A stretch of DNA of 64,000 bases, from assembly GCF_007035645.1 (NCBI RefSeq), contig NZ_AP019632.1:3162001-3226000 (forward strand), read 5' to 3'. This document shows, one piece after another, positions 18,938-29,819 of the stretch. Position numbers and translations under genes: made by a program. This DNA comes from Enterobacter asburiae. GTDB lineage: Bacteria; Pseudomonadota; Gammaproteobacteria; Enterobacterales; Enterobacteriaceae. The notes below the pieces were generated by a model. It worked only from the letters and a program-made list of their open reading frames with translations, did not search any database and was not told where the DNA came from. Positions within the stretch are counted from its first letter, which is position 1, and each line of letters starts with the position of its first letter.

Positions 18938-20227
18938 ATGACCCAGGACGATCTCGCCTTCGACAAGCAGCATATCTGGCACCCTTACACCTCCACTACC
19001 CGCCCTCTTCCCGTCTATCCGGTGGCCTTGGCCCACGGCTGCGAGCTGCACCTCGCCAGCGGCGAGCGGCTCGTTGACGGGATGTCTTCGTGGTGGGCGG
19101 CCATTCACGGGTACAACCACCCGCGCCTGAATGCGGCGATGAAGGCCCAGATTGACCAGATGTCGCACGTGATGTTTGGCGGGATCACCCATCAGCCCGC
19201 GGTGGATTTATGCCGTCGTCTGGTGGCGATGACGCCTGAATCGCTGGAGTGCGTGTTCCTGGCCGATTCCGGCTCCGTGGCGGTGGAAGTGGCGATGAAA
19301 ATGGCGCTGCAGTACTGGCATGCGAAGGGCGAAACGCGCCAGCGCTTCCTCACCTTCCGCAACGGTTATCACGGGGATACCTTCGGGGCGATGTCGGTGT
19401 GCGATCCGGACAACTCCATGCACAGCCTGTGGAAGGGCTATCTGCCGGAAAACCTGTTCGCCCCTGCCCCGCAGAGCCGTTTCGACGGCGAGTGGAACGA
19501 GATGGACATGGTCGGTTTCGCGCGGCTGATGGCGGCGCATCGCCATGAAATCGCAGCCGTGATCCTGGAGCCGATTGTGCAGGGCGCTGGCGGAATGCGG
19601 ATGTACCATCCGGAATGGCTGAGGCGTATTCGCAAGATGTGCGACCGCGAGGGCATTCTGCTGATTGCCGATGAGATCGCCACCGGCTTTGGCCGCACCG
19701 GCAGGCTGTTTGCCTGCGAGCATGCAGGCATTGCGCCGGATATTCTGTGTCTGGGTAAAGCGCTGACCGGCGGCACCATGACGCTCTCCGCCACGCTCAC
19801 GACCCGCCAGGTGGCCGACACCATCAGCGACGGCGAGGCGGGCTGCTTTATGCACGGCCCGACGTTTATGGGCAACCCGCTGGCCTGCGCCGTCGCAAGC
19901 GAAAGCCTCGCCATTCTGGAGAGCGGCGAGTGGCAGACGCAGGTTGCGGCGATTGAGGCGCAGCTGAAAGATGAACTGAGCGCCGCCTCGGGCGCGAATT
20001 TTGTGGCAGACGTGCGCGTGCTGGGCGCCATCGGCGTGATTGAAACCACCCATCCGGTGAATATGGCGGCGCTGCAGCGCTTCTTCGTGAACCAGGGCGT
20101 GTGGGTACGGCCCTTCGGCAAGCTTATCTACCTGATGCCGCCGTACAGCATTACGCCGGAGCAGCTGCGTAAATTAACCGACGCGGTTGTAACAGCCGTT
20201 AACATTCCGGCGCATTTCACGATGTAA
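18938..20227 (+). CDS. bioA: Adenosylmethionine-8-amino-7-oxononanoate aminotransferase BioA
   Basis: PLP-dependent class III aminotransferase that uses SAM as amino donor to make 7,8-diaminopelargonate. The start at 18938 ([19 protein letters not shown]) gives 429 residues like E. coli; the in-frame ATG at 18920 lies inside the BirA operator. The PLP lysine is in CLGKALTGG, the aspartate in [13 protein letters not shown], and the substrate-gating YNHPRLN and [10 protein letters not shown] segments are present. Confidence 0.97.
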   Translation: MTQDDLAFDKQHIWHPYTSTTRPLPVYPVALAHGCELHLASGERLVDGMSSWWAAIHGYNHPRLNAAMKAQIDQMSHVMFGGITHQPAVDLCRRLVAMTPESLECVFLADSGSVAVEVAMKMALQYWHAKGETRQRFLTFRNGYHGDTFGAMSVCDPDNSMHSLWKGYLPENLFAPAPQSRFDGEWNEMDMVGFARLMAAHRHEIAAVILEPIVQGAGGMRMYHPEWLRRIRKMCDREGILLIADEIATGFGRTGRLFACEHAGIAPDILCLGKALTGGTMTLSATLTTRQVADTISDGEAGCFMHGPTFMGNPLACAVASESLAILESGEWQTQVAAIEAQLKDELSAASGANFVADVRVLGAIGVIETTHPVNMAALQRFFVNQGVWVRPFGKLIYLMPPYSITPEQLRKLTDAVVTAVNIPAHFTM

Positions 20228-20275
20228 CCCTATGCATTACACTTGCTGAACGAGCGATCAACGAGGGTAAACCGT

Positions 20276-20752
20276 ATGAAAATCATCAGTAAAGATCTGC
20301 GCGACGGTGAAAAACTGCCGGAACGCCACGTATTCAACGGCATGGGGTATCAGGGAGACAACATCTCCCCGCACCTGGCGTGGGACGAGGTTCCGGCCGG
20401 AACCAAAAGCTTTGTCGTGACCTGCTACGACCCGGATGCGCCGACCGGCTCCGGCTGGTGGCACTGGATTGTGGCGAACCTGCCTGCCGACACGCGCGTC
20501 CTGCCGCAGGGTTCCGGTTCAGACCTGGTTGCCCTGCCTGAAGGCGCCATTCAGACGCGCACTGACTTTGGTAAAGCGGGCTACGGCGGCGCGGCGCCGC
20601 CAAAAGGGGAAACCCACCGCTATATCTTCACGGTGCACGCGCTGGATGTGGAGAAGATTGAGGTCGATGAAGGGGCGAGCGGCGCGATGGTCGGGTTTAA
20701 CGTGCATTTCCATTCGCTGGGCAGCGCGTCGATTACGGCGATGTATTCATAA
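20276..20752 (+). CDS. ybhB: PEBP-family protein YbhB
   Basis: A 158-residue member of the phosphatidylethanolamine-binding protein / Raf kinase inhibitor-like family. The ligand-site motif CYDPDAPTGSGWWHW and GYGGAAPPKGETHRY are clear. The start at 20276 matches the E. coli length, though upstream in-frame codons exist. The molecular function is not established. It follows bioA by 48 bases and ends next to a REP cluster. Confidence 0.93.
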   Translation: MKIISKDLRDGEKLPERHVFNGMGYQGDNISPHLAWDEVPAGTKSFVVTCYDPDAPTGSGWWHWIVANLPADTRVLPQGSGSDLVALPEGAIQTRTDFGKAGYGGAAPPKGETHRYIFTVHALDVEKIEVDEGASGAMVGFNVHFHSLGSASITAMYS

Positions 20753-20768
20753 TAGTGCGGGCTGATGC

Positions 20769-20844
20769 CCTCACCCCGGCTCTCTCCCACAGGGAGAGGG
20801 AGAAAACCGGGCAATTCCCTCTCCCTTTGGGAGAGGGTCAGGGC
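20769..20844. repeat. REP-like repeat pair (copies 4 and 5)
   Basis: Two copies in tandem: CTCTCCC-ACA-GGGAGAGGG near 20782-20800 and CCCTCTCCC-TTT-GGGAGAGGG at 20817-20837. They fill the gap between the convergent genes ybhB and hutH and may act as a bidirectional 3'-end structure. Confidence 0.8.
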
Positions 20845-20850
20845 AAAAAA

Positions 20851-22371
20851 TCACAGCACTGAAGGTAGCAGTCCTACAAGGCTTCCCTCTTCCAGAAGCT
20901 GCATCGCCTTATCAATATCCGGCGCAAAGAAGCGGTCGTCATCGTAGTGCGATACGTGCTCGCGCAGCGCATGACGCGCCTGCTCCAGCAGCGGGCTGGA
21001 TTTTAACCCTTCACGCAGATCGACACCCTGACATGCCGCCAGCCACTCCACCGCCAGCACGCCGCGGGTGTTGGAGGCCATTTCCCAGAGACGACGCCCG
21101 GCAGCCGGCGCCATCGAAACGTGATCTTCCTGGTTCGCTGACGTTGGCAGGCTGTCCACGCTGTGCGGGTGCGACAGGGCTTTGTTCTCGCTCGCCAGCG
21201 CCGCCGCGGTCACCTGGGCAATCATAAAGCCCGAGTTGACCCCGCCGTTACGCACCAGGAACGGCGGCAGCTGGGACATATGTTTATCCATCATCAGCGC
21301 GATGCGGCGCTCGGACAACGCGCCGACTTCGGCAATCGCCAGGGCGATATTATCCGCCGCCATTGCCACCGGCTCGGCGTGGAAGTTGCCCCCGGAAACC
21401 ACCTCGTTTTCCTGGGCGAACACCAGCGGGTTATCGGACACCGCGTTGGCCTCCACCAGCAGCACTTCTGCCGCCTGGCGCAGCTGCGTCAGGCACGCGC
21501 CCATCACCTGCGGCTGGCAGCGCAGGGAATACGGATCCTGCACCTTTTCACAGTTGTGGTGTGAATCCGCGATCTCGCTGGTGTCGGTAAGCACGTGACG
21601 GTACATCGCGGCGGCATCAATCTGCCCGCGCTGACCGCGCACCTCGTGGATGCGGGCATCGAACGGACGACGCGAGCCCAGCACGGCTTCGGTGGTCAGC
21701 GCACCGCACACCACCGCCGAGGCAAACAGATCTTCCGCTTCAAAGAGGCCGCGCAGCGCGAAAGCGGTCGATGCCTGCGTGCCGTTCAGCAGCGCCAGCC
21801 CCTCTTTCGCCGCCAGCGTAATTGGCGTTAATCCGGCTTTTTTCAGCGCCTCCTTCGCAGGAAGCCACTCGCCCTGCCAGCGCGCTTTGCCTTCGCCGAG
21901 CAGCAGCAGCGACATGTGCGCCAGCGGCGCAAGATCGCCGGATGCGCCAACAGAGCCTTTTGCCGGGATCCACGGATAGACTTCCGCATTGACCAGCGCC
22001 ATCAGCGCCTGAATCACGCTCAGGCGAATGCCGGAGAAGCCGCGGGCCAGGCTGTTGATTTTGAGCACCATCATCAGACGGACAATCTCATCATCCAGCG
22101 GCTGACCCACGCCCGCCGCATGTGACAGCACCAGCGAACGCTGTAAGTTTTCCAGATCGTGTGTCGCGATGCGGGTCTGCGCCAGCAGGCCAAATCCGGT
22201 GTTAATCCCGTAAGCGGTGCGCCCTTCGGCAACGATGGCTTCGACGCAGGCGACGCTGTCGTTAATGGCGGCGTGGGCGCTTTCATCCAGCGAAAGGGTA
22301 ACCGGTTTACGCCAGACGTTACGCAGCTGCTTGAGCGTCAGCGAGCCGGGGGTGAGTGTTAATGCGTTCAT
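20851..22371 (-). CDS. hutH: Histidine ammonia-lyase HutH
   Basis: First step of histidine degradation: removes ammonia from L-histidine to give urocanate. It has 506 residues. The internal A143-S144-G145 triad in [12 protein letters not shown] makes the MIO electrophile. YGINTGFG near residue 54 supplies the active-site tyrosine, and [11 protein letters not shown] and [10 protein letters not shown] are family motifs. It is second in hutUH; the stop of hutU overlaps its ATG by one base. Confidence 0.97.
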   Translation of the reverse strand: MNALTLTPGSLTLKQLRNVWRKPVTLSLDESAHAAINDSVACVEAIVAEGRTAYGINTGFGLLAQTRIATHDLENLQRSLVLSHAAGVGQPLDDEIVRLMMVLKINSLARGFSGIRLSVIQALMALVNAEVYPWIPAKGSVGASGDLAPLAHMSLLLLGEGKARWQGEWLPAKEALKKAGLTPITLAAKEGLALLNGTQASTAFALRGLFEAEDLFASAVVCGALTTEAVLGSRRPFDARIHEVRGQRGQIDAAAMYRHVLTDTSEIADSHHNCEKVQDPYSLRCQPQVMGACLTQLRQAAEVLLVEANAVSDNPLVFAQENEVVSGGNFHAEPVAMAADNIALAIAEVGALSERRIALMMDKHMSQLPPFLVRNGGVNSGFMIAQVTAAALASENKALSHPHSVDSLPTSANQEDHVSMAPAAGRRLWEMASNTRGVLAVEWLAACQGVDLREGLKSSPLLEQARHALREHVSHYDDDRFFAPDIDKAMQLLEEGSLVGLLPSVL

Positions 22372-24056
22372 TAATGCTTTCCTTGTGTGGCAGGGATCAT
22401 CGGCAGGTTAAGGCCCTGCTCTTTGGCACAGTCAATGGCAATTTCGTAACCCGCATCCGCGTGACGCATCACGCCGGTGGCCGGGTCGTTGTGCAGCACG
22501 CGAGCGATACGCGCGGCGGCTTCATCGGTTCCGTCGCAGACGATGACCATCCCGGAATGCTGGGAGAAGCCCATCCCCACGCCGCCGCCGTGGTGCAGCG
22601 ACACCCAGGTCGCGCCGCTGGCGGTATTCAGCAGAGCGTTCAGCAACGGCCAGTCGGAGACCGCATCCGAGCCGTCGCGCATGGCTTCGGTTTCGCGGTT
22701 CGGGCTGGCGACGGAGCCGGAGTCCAGGTGGTCGCGGCCGATGACGATCGGCGCGGAAACCTCACCGCTGCGCACCATTTCGTTGAAGGCGAGGCCGAGT
22801 TTTTGACGCCACTCCAGCCCTACCCAGCAGATACGCGCCGGCAGGCCCTGGAAGTTAATGCGCTCGCGGGCCATGTCCAGCCAGTGGTGAAGATGTTCGT
22901 CATCAGCGACGATCTCCTTCACTTTGGCGTCGGTTTTGTAGATATCCTCCGGGTCACCGGACAGGGCAACCCAGCGGAACGGACCGATGCCGCGGCAGAA
23001 CAGCGGGCGAATATAGGCAGGAACGAAGCCCGGGAAGTCAAACGCGTTATTTACGCCCATCTCTTTCGCCATCTGGCGGATGTTGTTGCCGTAGTCAAAG
23101 GTCGGAATGCCCATTTGGCTGAAGGCCAGCATGGCGGAGACGTGCTCGGCCATGGATCGTTTCGCAGCAAGTACCGTGCCTTCCGGGTCGGTTTCCGCTT
23201 TTTGCTGATATTCTTCCCACGTCCAGCCTTTTGGCAGATAACCGTGCAGCGGGTCATGGGCGCTGGTCTGGTCGGTGACCAGATCCGGACGTACGCCTCG
23301 GGCGACGAGCTGCGGGAGAATGTCCGCCGCGTTGCCGCACAGGGCAATCGACACCGCTTTGCCTTCGGAGGTGTATTTTTTGATACGCGCCAGCGCATCG
23401 TCCAGATCGGTTGCCTGCTCATCGACGTAGCGGGTGCGCAGACGGAAATCAATGCGGCTCTGCTGGCACTCAACGTTGAGCGAGCATGCGCCGGCAAGCG
23501 TGGCGGCCAGCGGCTGCGCGCCGCCCATCCCGCCGAGACCCGCGGTCAATACCCAGCGGCCTTTCAGCGAGCCGTTATAGTGCTGGCGACCGGCTTCCAC
23601 GAAGGTCTCATAGGTGCCCTGCACGATCCCCTGGCTGCCGATGTAGATCCAGCTCCCCGCGGTCATCTGGCCATACATCGCCAGCCCTTTCGCGTCCAGT
23701 TCGTTGAAGTGTTCCCACGTCGCCCAGTGCGGCACGAGGTTAGAGTTAGCGATCAGCACGCGCGGCGCGTTTTTGTGCGTTTTGAACACGCCAACCGGCT
23801 TGCCGGACTGTACCAGCAGGGTTTCGTCGTGTTCGAGTTCGGTCAGGGATTTTACAATTGCGTCATAGCATTCCCAGTTGCGCGCGGCGCGGCCAATGCC
23901 GCCGTAGACCACCAGCTCGTGGGGGTTTTCCGCCACCTCAGGGTCGAGGTTGTTCATCAACATGCGCAGCGGGGCTTCGGTGAGCCAGCTTTTGGCGGTA
24001 AGCATGGTGCCGCGCGCGGCGCGGACGTCCTGCTGGCGGTATTTACCTGACGACAT
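22371..24056 (-). CDS. hutU: Urocanate hydratase HutU
   Basis: Converts urocanate to 4-imidazolone-5-propionate with a tightly bound NAD+. The start at 24056 ([16 protein letters not shown]) gives 561 residues, the family norm; the frame runs 20 codons further upstream but through the HutC operator. Conserved stretches are [14 protein letters not shown] and the catalytic-cysteine segment [20 protein letters not shown]-like site precedes the ATG. First gene of hutUH. Confidence 0.96.
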   Translation of the reverse strand: MSSGKYRQQDVRAARGTMLTAKSWLTEAPLRMLMNNLDPEVAENPHELVVYGGIGRAARNWECYDAIVKSLTELEHDETLLVQSGKPVGVFKTHKNAPRVLIANSNLVPHWATWEHFNELDAKGLAMYGQMTAGSWIYIGSQGIVQGTYETFVEAGRQHYNGSLKGRWVLTAGLGGMGGAQPLAATLAGACSLNVECQQSRIDFRLRTRYVDEQATDLDDALARIKKYTSEGKAVSIALCGNAADILPQLVARGVRPDLVTDQTSAHDPLHGYLPKGWTWEEYQQKAETDPEGTVLAAKRSMAEHVSAMLAFSQMGIPTFDYGNNIRQMAKEMGVNNAFDFPGFVPAYIRPLFCRGIGPFRWVALSGDPEDIYKTDAKVKEIVADDEHLHHWLDMARERINFQGLPARICWVGLEWRQKLGLAFNEMVRSGEVSAPIVIGRDHLDSGSVASPNRETEAMRDGSDAVSDWPLLNALLNTASGATWVSLHHGGGVGMGFSQHSGMVIVCDGTDEAAARIARVLHNDPATGVMRHADAGYEIAIDCAKEQGLNLPMIPATQGKH

Positions 24057-24097
24057 TGTGTGCTCCTCATAGGGGACAGATGATGCATTTAGATATA

Positions 24098-24111
24098 CTT
24101 GTATAGACAAG
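24098..24111. promoter_or_regulatory. HutC operator of hutUH
   Basis: Palindrome CTTGT-ATAG-ACAAG, 42 bases upstream of hutU. A related TTGTATAGACAT occurs upstream of hutI. Both promoters of the hut cluster therefore carry the same element, as expected for the HutC repressor relieved by urocanate. Confidence 0.8.
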
Positions 24112-24140
24112 CACACACAAGGTCAGATTTAACAAAAAAG

Positions 24141-24155
24141 ATACAATTTTGTTAT
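24141..24155. promoter_or_regulatory. Possible Nac activator site upstream of hutUH
   Basis: ATA-N9-TAT, which fits the Nac consensus known from Klebsiella hut regulation, 85 bases upstream of hutU. The motif is short and could occur by chance. Confidence 0.35.
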
Positions 24156-24183
24156 ATTGCGTTAGCGATCACGCTTATAAAAC

Positions 24184-24918
24184 TTATGACATGAAGTGGC
24201 CCTGCAGCCGGTAGCGATTCCCCGGGAAAAGCAGCCGGGCATGCGACACAATGTGCGACGAGGACCAGGTTCGACGGCGGATCAGCAGGCACGGATCGTG
24301 CTCTTTAATGCGTAGCCTTTCGCACTCCTGCGGCGTGGCGCGCACGGCCTCCACAATGTGCTCCCCTTCCGTCAGCGGTGCGACGAGCGAGAGATAGGCG
24401 TGCGGCGTGGTCTGGGTGTAATCCTGGTTCAGATAGTCCGGTATCCGCTCAGCGTTCACGCAGCGATCTTCAATCTGCACCGGAATGTCGTTTTCGAAAT
24501 GCACCATCACGGAGTGGAAAATGCGGCTTCCCTCCTTGACGTTAAGCTCTGTGGCCTGCTCGGCGCTGGCCTGGGTCTCTTCGAGCACCAGCACCTCGCA
24601 GCGGTGCTGATGATTACGCGCGGCTATCTCGTCCGCAATGCTGCGGATTTCAAACAGCGCCGACTGTCCTTTCGGTTCCGCCACAAACGTCCCCACGCCC
24701 TGCAGGCGCACCAGAAGCCCTTCGTCGGTCAGCTCGCGCAGCGCCCGGTTGACGGTCATCCGGCTAAAACCAAACTGCGCTACCAGCTCGGCCTCCGAAG
24801 GAATGCGATCGTGCGGGCGCCAGACGCCGGTAGCGATTTTTTCGCTAATTGCCTGCTTCACCTTTTCATAGAAAGGCGCGGGAGGGCTCGACTGCGGCAG
24901 AGGTGAGCGTGAAAACAT
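24184..24918 (-). CDS. hutC: Histidine utilization repressor HutC (GntR/HutC family)
   Basis: Transcriptional repressor of the hut genes whose inducer is urocanate. The start at 24918 (MFSRSPLPQ) has AAGGAG 6 bases upstream and gives 244 residues; the longer frame starts inside hutG. The N-terminal GntR winged helix is visible in DRIPSEAELVAQFGFSRMT followed by VNRALRELTDEGLL, and the C-terminal UTRA ligand-binding domain includes PVQIEDRCVN and LLIRRRTW. Last gene of hutIGC, so the repressor probably controls its own operon. Confidence 0.95.
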   Translation of the reverse strand: MFSRSPLPQSSPPAPFYEKVKQAISEKIATGVWRPHDRIPSEAELVAQFGFSRMTVNRALRELTDEGLLVRLQGVGTFVAEPKGQSALFEIRSIADEIAARNHQHRCEVLVLEETQASAEQATELNVKEGSRIFHSVMVHFENDIPVQIEDRCVNAERIPDYLNQDYTQTTPHAYLSLVAPLTEGEHIVEAVRATPQECERLRIKEHDPCLLIRRRTWSSSHIVSHARLLFPGNRYRLQGHFMS

Positions 24919-24937
24919 CGTGACTCCTTGAATAGTG

Positions 24938-25876
24938 TTATGCCCACCAGTGAGCAATTTGCCAGGCCAGGCGGGCGGCTAGCTTAGCGCCCTGCCCGTC
25001 CCGATCGTACTGCGGGTTAAACTCTACCAGATCGGCGGCCTGTAGCTTACCGCTACGGCAGATTTGTTCGATAACCGGGAGAAGATCCAGCGCCGGTATG
25101 CCTAACGCAGCCGGTGCGGACACGGCAGGCATTTCGCTGGCGGGGAGGACGTCCAGATCGATCGTCAGATAGATACGATCGGCCTGCGCCAGCACCCTTT
25201 CCAGGGCGGATAGCGCATCGCGCCTGAAATGGAGATCTTCCACCAGCGTGACGTTCAGGCGTTCGGCCTCGTCCCACAGCGCCAGCGTGTTCGCCGCCCG
25301 GCTCACGCCAAGGCAGGCGTAGTGAAATTCCCGCCCGCGCTCATCGCAGTAGCGCGCCAGCTGGCGAAACGGGGTGCCGGATGTGGCCCGGTCGGCCTTG
25401 CGCAGATCGAGATGGGCATCAAGGTTGATAATGACAACCCGCTCGTTCGGGAAGGCCTCCAGCACGCCGCGACCGTGCGCCCACGCGGTTTCGTGCCCGC
25501 CGCCAAACACCAGCGTGCGCATCCCGGACTGCTGACAGGCCGTGACGGCATCGCTTAACGCCTGCTGTGCCGCTTCCAGCTCGCCGCCTTCAACGTACAC
25601 AGAGCCCATATCCGTCAGCCGGTCATGCCCCTGATGGCTTGCCATATTTGCCAGCGCCTTTCGCAGCATATCCGGTGCCTGCACGGCGCCGGGCCTGCCC
25701 TGATTGCGTTTTACCCCTTCATCACATTCAAAGCCTATCAGCGCGATGCCGGATGAAAGCGGCGTGAACTGGCCCTGCTGCTTTATCGTCTGGAAAATGC
25801 GCTTTGCACTGCTGGCCTCGGCGCTGTCATCGCGCCCCTGCCAGACGGTTTCGGCTACGGGCCGCCATAACCTCAT
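24938..25876 (-). CDS. hutG: Formimidoylglutamase HutG
   Basis: Arginase/ureohydrolase-family enzyme that splits N-formimino-L-glutamate into glutamate and formamide, the last step of the pathway. It has 312 residues. The binuclear manganese motifs are [18 protein letters not shown] and TIDLDVLPA. The ATG overlaps the hutI stop by 4 bases, so the two are coupled. The stop is 20 bases from hutC. Confidence 0.96.
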   Translation of the reverse strand: MRLWRPVAETVWQGRDDSAEASSAKRIFQTIKQQGQFTPLSSGIALIGFECDEGVKRNQGRPGAVQAPDMLRKALANMASHQGHDRLTDMGSVYVEGGELEAAQQALSDAVTACQQSGMRTLVFGGGHETAWAHGRGVLEAFPNERVVIINLDAHLDLRKADRATSGTPFRQLARYCDERGREFHYACLGVSRAANTLALWDEAERLNVTLVEDLHFRRDALSALERVLAQADRIYLTIDLDVLPASEMPAVSAPAALGIPALDLLPVIEQICRSGKLQAADLVEFNPQYDRDGQGAKLAARLAWQIAHWWA

Positions 25877-27096
25877 ACTGCCTCCCCACGGAAAATACGT
25901 TGATACAGCGGATTGCGTCCCGGCTCGTAGACCATCTCAACCGGATGATGAGCATCCCAGACGATAAAATCGGCGACAAACCCTGCCCGCAGCTGCCCGT
26001 GGGTTGCGCCACGGCCCAGCGCCTGCGCGGCATGGCGCGTGACGCCAGCCCAGGCTTCTTCCGGGGTCAGGCCAAACTGGACGCAGGCCATGTTCATCGC
26101 CAGGTGCAGGCTCGCAAACGGGCTGGTGCCGGGGTTATAGTCGGTGGCGACGGCCATCGGCACGCCCTGTTTTCTGAGCTGTTCAACCGGCGGACGCTGG
26201 CGCTCCTGCAGAAAATAGAACGCACCCGGCAACAGGACGGCAACCGTGCCGCTTTCCGCCATCGCCTGAACGCCTGCGTCGTCGAGATACTCAATATGAT
26301 CGGCGGAAAGGCCCTTATACTGGCTGACCAGCGCCGCGCCGCCCTGATTCGACAGCTGCTCGACATGCCCTTTCACCGGGATACCCAGCTCGGCGGCGGC
26401 CTTGAAGAGTCGCTCGGTTTGCGACGGGGTAAAGCCGACGTTTTCACAAAACACGTCGACTGCTTCATATAACTCTTTTTGCCACAGCGTGGGCAGTATC
26501 TGCTCACAGACCAGCGTGAGGTAGGCATCCGGATCCTGCCGGTATTCCGGCGGAACCGCATGGGCCGCCAGCAGCGTTGGGCTGATATCGATCGGATTAT
26601 TGAGGCCCAACTGGCGGGCAACCTGCAGCATCTTCTCTTCGGCCTCGGCGTTGAGCCCGTATCCCGATTTGATTTCAACGGTCGTCACGCCTTCATTCAT
26701 GAGACGCTGGAGCCGCTGCTGCGCCAGTTTCAGCAAGGTTTCGGCTGAGCTGCTGCGCGTCGCCGTCACGGTCGCGTTAATCCCGCCCCCCTGGGCGCTG
26801 ATGGTTTGATAAGAGACGCCGTTCAGGCGCTGCTCCCACTCCGCCGCGCGGTCGCCGCCAAATACCAGGTGGGTATGGCAGTCAATCAGGCCAGGCGTGA
26901 CCAGACGCCCCTGAAGATCGACACAGTGTCGGTGTCCGGAAGGAATGTCAGATTCAGGGATCGCGGCCAGAATAGTGTGGCCGCGCACGACCAGAGCGTG
27001 TTGCTCTTTCAGTCCATAAGACGCAGGTACGTCCGGCGCCATCGTAGCCAGTCGCGCATTTCGCCATATTACATCGTCGGGATGAATCTGCTGCAT
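25873..27096 (-). CDS. hutI: Imidazolonepropionase HutI
   Basis: Amidohydrolase that opens 4-imidazolone-5-propionate to formiminoglutamate. The start at 27096 ([16 protein letters not shown]) gives 407 residues; the frame continues 16 codons upstream through the probable HutC operator. The metal ligands are in [33 protein letters not shown] and [13 protein letters not shown]. First gene of hutIGC. Confidence 0.95.
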   Translation of the reverse strand: MQQIHPDDVIWRNARLATMAPDVPASYGLKEQHALVVRGHTILAAIPESDIPSGHRHCVDLQGRLVTPGLIDCHTHLVFGGDRAAEWEQRLNGVSYQTISAQGGGINATVTATRSSSAETLLKLAQQRLQRLMNEGVTTVEIKSGYGLNAEAEEKMLQVARQLGLNNPIDISPTLLAAHAVPPEYRQDPDAYLTLVCEQILPTLWQKELYEAVDVFCENVGFTPSQTERLFKAAAELGIPVKGHVEQLSNQGGAALVSQYKGLSADHIEYLDDAGVQAMAESGTVAVLLPGAFYFLQERQRPPVEQLRKQGVPMAVATDYNPGTSPFASLHLAMNMACVQFGLTPEEAWAGVTRHAAQALGRGATHGQLRAGFVADFIVWDAHHPVEMVYEPGRNPLYQRIFRGEAV

Positions 27097-27118
27097 GGGG
27101 CATTCCACTTGTCTTAGG

Positions 27119-27130
27119 TTGTATAGACAT
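27119..27130. promoter_or_regulatory. HutC-like operator of hutIGC
   Basis: TTGTATAGACAT, 10 of 12 bases shared with the hutUH palindrome at 24098. It lies 22 bases upstream of the chosen hutI start. The right arm is imperfect, so binding may be weaker. Confidence 0.65.
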
Positions 27131-27322
27131 TTATTTGCATCCACCGTCTGCTGTCAACCGCCTTGACGGAAAATGTTATTTATTTGTGATCACCTACCTG
27201 CCGCTCCGGGGCTAAAAATGCAACTTTTACCCTTTTTATCTTCCCGTTTCGCTCAACTTAGTATAAAAAAGCAGGCTATTTCGTCTATCCCGTTTAAGAC
27301 TTGCATACCCAGGAGCTCTACC

Positions 27323-28606
27323 TTGAACATTTCCAGGATTTCCCGTCTGGCGTTAGCACTCGCCTTTGGCGTGACCTTATCCGCATGCAGTTCAACACCA
27401 CCGGATCAGCGCCCTTCTGAGCAGGTTGCGCCCGGTACCGCCTCCCGCCCGATTTTGTCCGCTGATGAAGCGAAGAACTTCGATCGTGCGCACTACTTCT
27501 CGGCGATGGATCCTAACGCTGCGCCGTGGACACCGTCTTCTATCAACCTGCCTAAACAGCCTGACTTCATGGTTGGCCCGGCGGGTGCGCAGGGCGTAAC
27601 GCATACCTCTATTCAGGCTGCGGTTGATGCTGCCATCACTAAACACAGCGCGTCTCGCCAGTACATCGCGATCCTGCCGGGTGAATATGAAGGCACCGTA
27701 TATGTTCCGGCGGCCCCTGGCAGCATTACGCTTTACGGTCTGGGCGAAAAAGCGATCGACGTAAAAATTGGCCTGGCGATTGATTCCGAAATCGACAGCA
27801 ACACCTGGCGTCACCTGGTGAACCCGGCCGGTAAATATATGCCGGGCAAACCGGCGTGGTATATGTTTGATAATTGCCAGAGCAAGCGTTCTGCCACCAT
27901 TGGCGTGATGTGCTCGGCGGTATTCTGGTCTCAGAATAACGGTCTGCAGCTGCAGAACCTGACCATTCAGAATACCCTGGGCGACAGCGTTGATGCTGGT
28001 AGTCACCAGGCCGTTGCGCTGCGTAGCGATGGCGATAAGGTGCAGATTAATAACGTCAACATTCTGGGCCGTCAGAACACCTTCTTCGTGACCAACAGCG
28101 GCGTGCAGAACACCCTGCAGAATAACCGCCTGACCCGTACTCTGGTGACCAACAGCTACGTTGAAGGTGACGTGGATCTGGTGTCCGGTCGCGGCGCGGT
28201 GGTGTTTGATAATACCGATTTCCGCGTGGTGAACTCACGCACTCAGCAGGAAGGTTACGTGTTTGCTCCGGCAACCCAGTCTAACCTCTTCTACGGCTTC
28301 CTGGCCGTGAACAGCCGCTTTAACGCTGCCGGTGACGGCGTGGCGCAGCTGGGACGCTCCCTGGACGTGGACTCTGCGACCAACGGCCAGGTCGTGATCC
28401 GCGACAGCGTGATCAATGAAGGCTTCAACATGGCGAAGCCGTGGGCTGATGCCGCGATCTCCAAACGTCCATTCTCCGGCAATACCGGTACGGTGGATGA
28501 TAAAGGGAACGTGCAGCGCAACCTGAACGACGCTAACTTCAACCGCATGTGGGAATACAACAACCGCGGTCTGGGTAGCAAAGTGGTTGCTGAGCCGAAG
28601 CAGTAA
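27323..28606 (+). CDS. ybhC: Outer-membrane lipoprotein YbhC, pectinesterase-like acyl-CoA thioesterase family
   Basis: A 427-residue lipoprotein with the right-handed parallel beta-helix fold of pectin methylesterases; E. coli YbhC has no pectinesterase activity and is reported as an outer-membrane acyl-CoA thioesterase. The start is TTG at 27323, 7 bases after AGGAG, and gives exactly the E. coli length; there is no in-frame ATG near it. The lipobox is LSAC with C22. Motifs include HTSIQAAVDAA, GRQNTFFVTNSGVQN, YVEGDVDLVSGRG and QLGRSLDVD. It stands alone, ending in a REP element and a strong terminator. Confidence 0.93.
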   Translation: MNISRISRLALALAFGVTLSACSSTPPDQRPSEQVAPGTASRPILSADEAKNFDRAHYFSAMDPNAAPWTPSSINLPKQPDFMVGPAGAQGVTHTSIQAAVDAAITKHSASRQYIAILPGEYEGTVYVPAAPGSITLYGLGEKAIDVKIGLAIDSEIDSNTWRHLVNPAGKYMPGKPAWYMFDNCQSKRSATIGVMCSAVFWSQNNGLQLQNLTIQNTLGDSVDAGSHQAVALRSDGDKVQINNVNILGRQNTFFVTNSGVQNTLQNNRLTRTLVTNSYVEGDVDLVSGRGAVVFDNTDFRVVNSRTQQEGYVFAPATQSNLFYGFLAVNSRFNAAGDGVAQLGRSLDVDSATNGQVVIRDSVINEGFNMAKPWADAAISKRPFSGNTGTVDDKGNVQRNLNDANFNRMWEYNNRGLGSKVVAEPKQ

Positions 28607-28614
28607 GCTGTTTT

Positions 28615-28640
28615 GCCCGGTGGCGCTGCGTTTACCGGGC
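28615..28640. repeat. REP element downstream of ybhC
   Basis: GCCCGGTGGCGC-N8-ACCGGGC: a GCCCGGT / ACCGGGC stem with the GGCGCTGCG core of classic enterobacterial REP sequences, a different family from the CCCTCTCCC copies. Confidence 0.8.
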
Positions 28641-28642
28641 AT

Positions 28643-28675
28643 AAAAAAACCTCGCATTCGCGAGGTTTTTTGTTT
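28643..28675. terminator. Bidirectional terminator between ybhC and pgl
   Basis: Eight-base-pair stem AACCTCGC-ATTC-GCGAGGTT with A7 on the left and a long T run on the right, so it can end both convergent genes. Confidence 0.92.
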
Positions 28676-28683
28676 TTAGCCTC

Positions 28684-29679
28684 TTAGTGAGCGTTGACCA
28701 CCACCCACATTGGCCCCTGGCCTACGGCATAACGTCCTTTCTCTTCCAGCAGCCCCTGCTCGCCTTTAATTTCATACAGCGCGATGTGGTGGGATTTCTG
28801 CCCCGCCGCAATCAGGTATTTACCGCTGTGATCGATATTAAAGCCGCGCGGCTGGGTTTCCGTTGGCTGGAACCCTTCAATCGCCAGCACGCTGCCGTCT
28901 TCAGACACGCTAAACACGGTAATCAGGCTGGAGGTACGGTCGCAGGCGTACAGATGGCGGCCATTTGGCGTTATGTGGATATCCGCCGCCCAGCGGGTAT
29001 CGGAGAAATCAGACGGCATCATGTCCAGCGTCTGCACGCACTCAATCTGACCGTTTGGATCTTTCAGCTCCCATACGTCCACAGAGCTGTTCAACTCATT
29101 GACCACGTAGGCGTACTGCTGGTTCGGATGGAAGACCATATGACGCGGACCGGCGCCTTCAACGGTAGTCACTTCGGCAGGATTCTGCGCCACCAGGTGA
29201 CCATCGTCGCTCAGGGTGAACAGGCAGATACGATCCTGCTTCAGCGCAGGCACCCACAGCGTGCGGTTATCCGGAGAGATATTCGCCGAGTGGCAGCCTT
29301 CAAGCCCTTCCACCACATCCACGGTTTCGACCGGAATACCATCTTCCAGACGCGTTACGCTGACGCAGCCCGCGTTATACGATCCGCTGAAGACAAAGTT
29401 GCCTTTACGATCGGTCGAGATATGGGTTGGGCTGCCCGGCAACGGGGCTTCGGCAGTGTACGTCAGCGCGCCATCGTCCGGAGAAATGCGATAGGCCAGC
29501 ACGCGGAACTCCGGGCGCACACCCACGTACAAGAAACGTTTATCCGGGCTGATGACCATCGGTTGCACCTGGCCTGGCACATCAACAACCTGAACCAGCG
29601 TGAGTGTCCCTTCGGTATTTAAACGCCAGACGTGGATCTGCTGGCTTTCAGGACTGGCGGTATAAACGGTTTGTTTCAT
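28684..29679 (-). CDS. pgl: 6-phosphogluconolactonase Pgl (YbhE type)
   Basis: Seven-bladed beta-propeller lactonase of 331 residues that hydrolyses 6-phosphogluconolactone in the oxidative pentose phosphate pathway. Repeated blade strands such as [27 protein letters not shown] and [20 protein letters not shown] are visible. It is the YbhE family and not the devB type. GAGGAG precedes the ATG. It is divergent from ybhA. Confidence 0.96.
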   Translation of the reverse strand: MKQTVYTASPESQQIHVWRLNTEGTLTLVQVVDVPGQVQPMVISPDKRFLYVGVRPEFRVLAYRISPDDGALTYTAEAPLPGSPTHISTDRKGNFVFSGSYNAGCVSVTRLEDGIPVETVDVVEGLEGCHSANISPDNRTLWVPALKQDRICLFTLSDDGHLVAQNPAEVTTVEGAGPRHMVFHPNQQYAYVVNELNSSVDVWELKDPNGQIECVQTLDMMPSDFSDTRWAADIHITPNGRHLYACDRTSSLITVFSVSEDGSVLAIEGFQPTETQPRGFNIDHSGKYLIAAGQKSHHIALYEIKGEQGLLEEKGRYAVGQGPMWVVVNAH

Positions 29680-29819
29680 GAATATTCACTCCTCACTGCG
29701 CATGAAAGTAGTTAACTTTTGACGGTGAATGCTGAATTGTCGACAGGAGTTTTGAAGCGTTCGCCTCTCGGTGTACCATCCCATCAAAACGTAAATTCAA
29801 TATTAACCCGGGAAAACAG

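Noticed and set aside
22356..24050. 564-codon open frame antisense to hutU
   Set aside because: It is a shadow of the high-GC third-position bias of hutU. hutU matches its family over the full length; the antisense product has no recognisable motifs.
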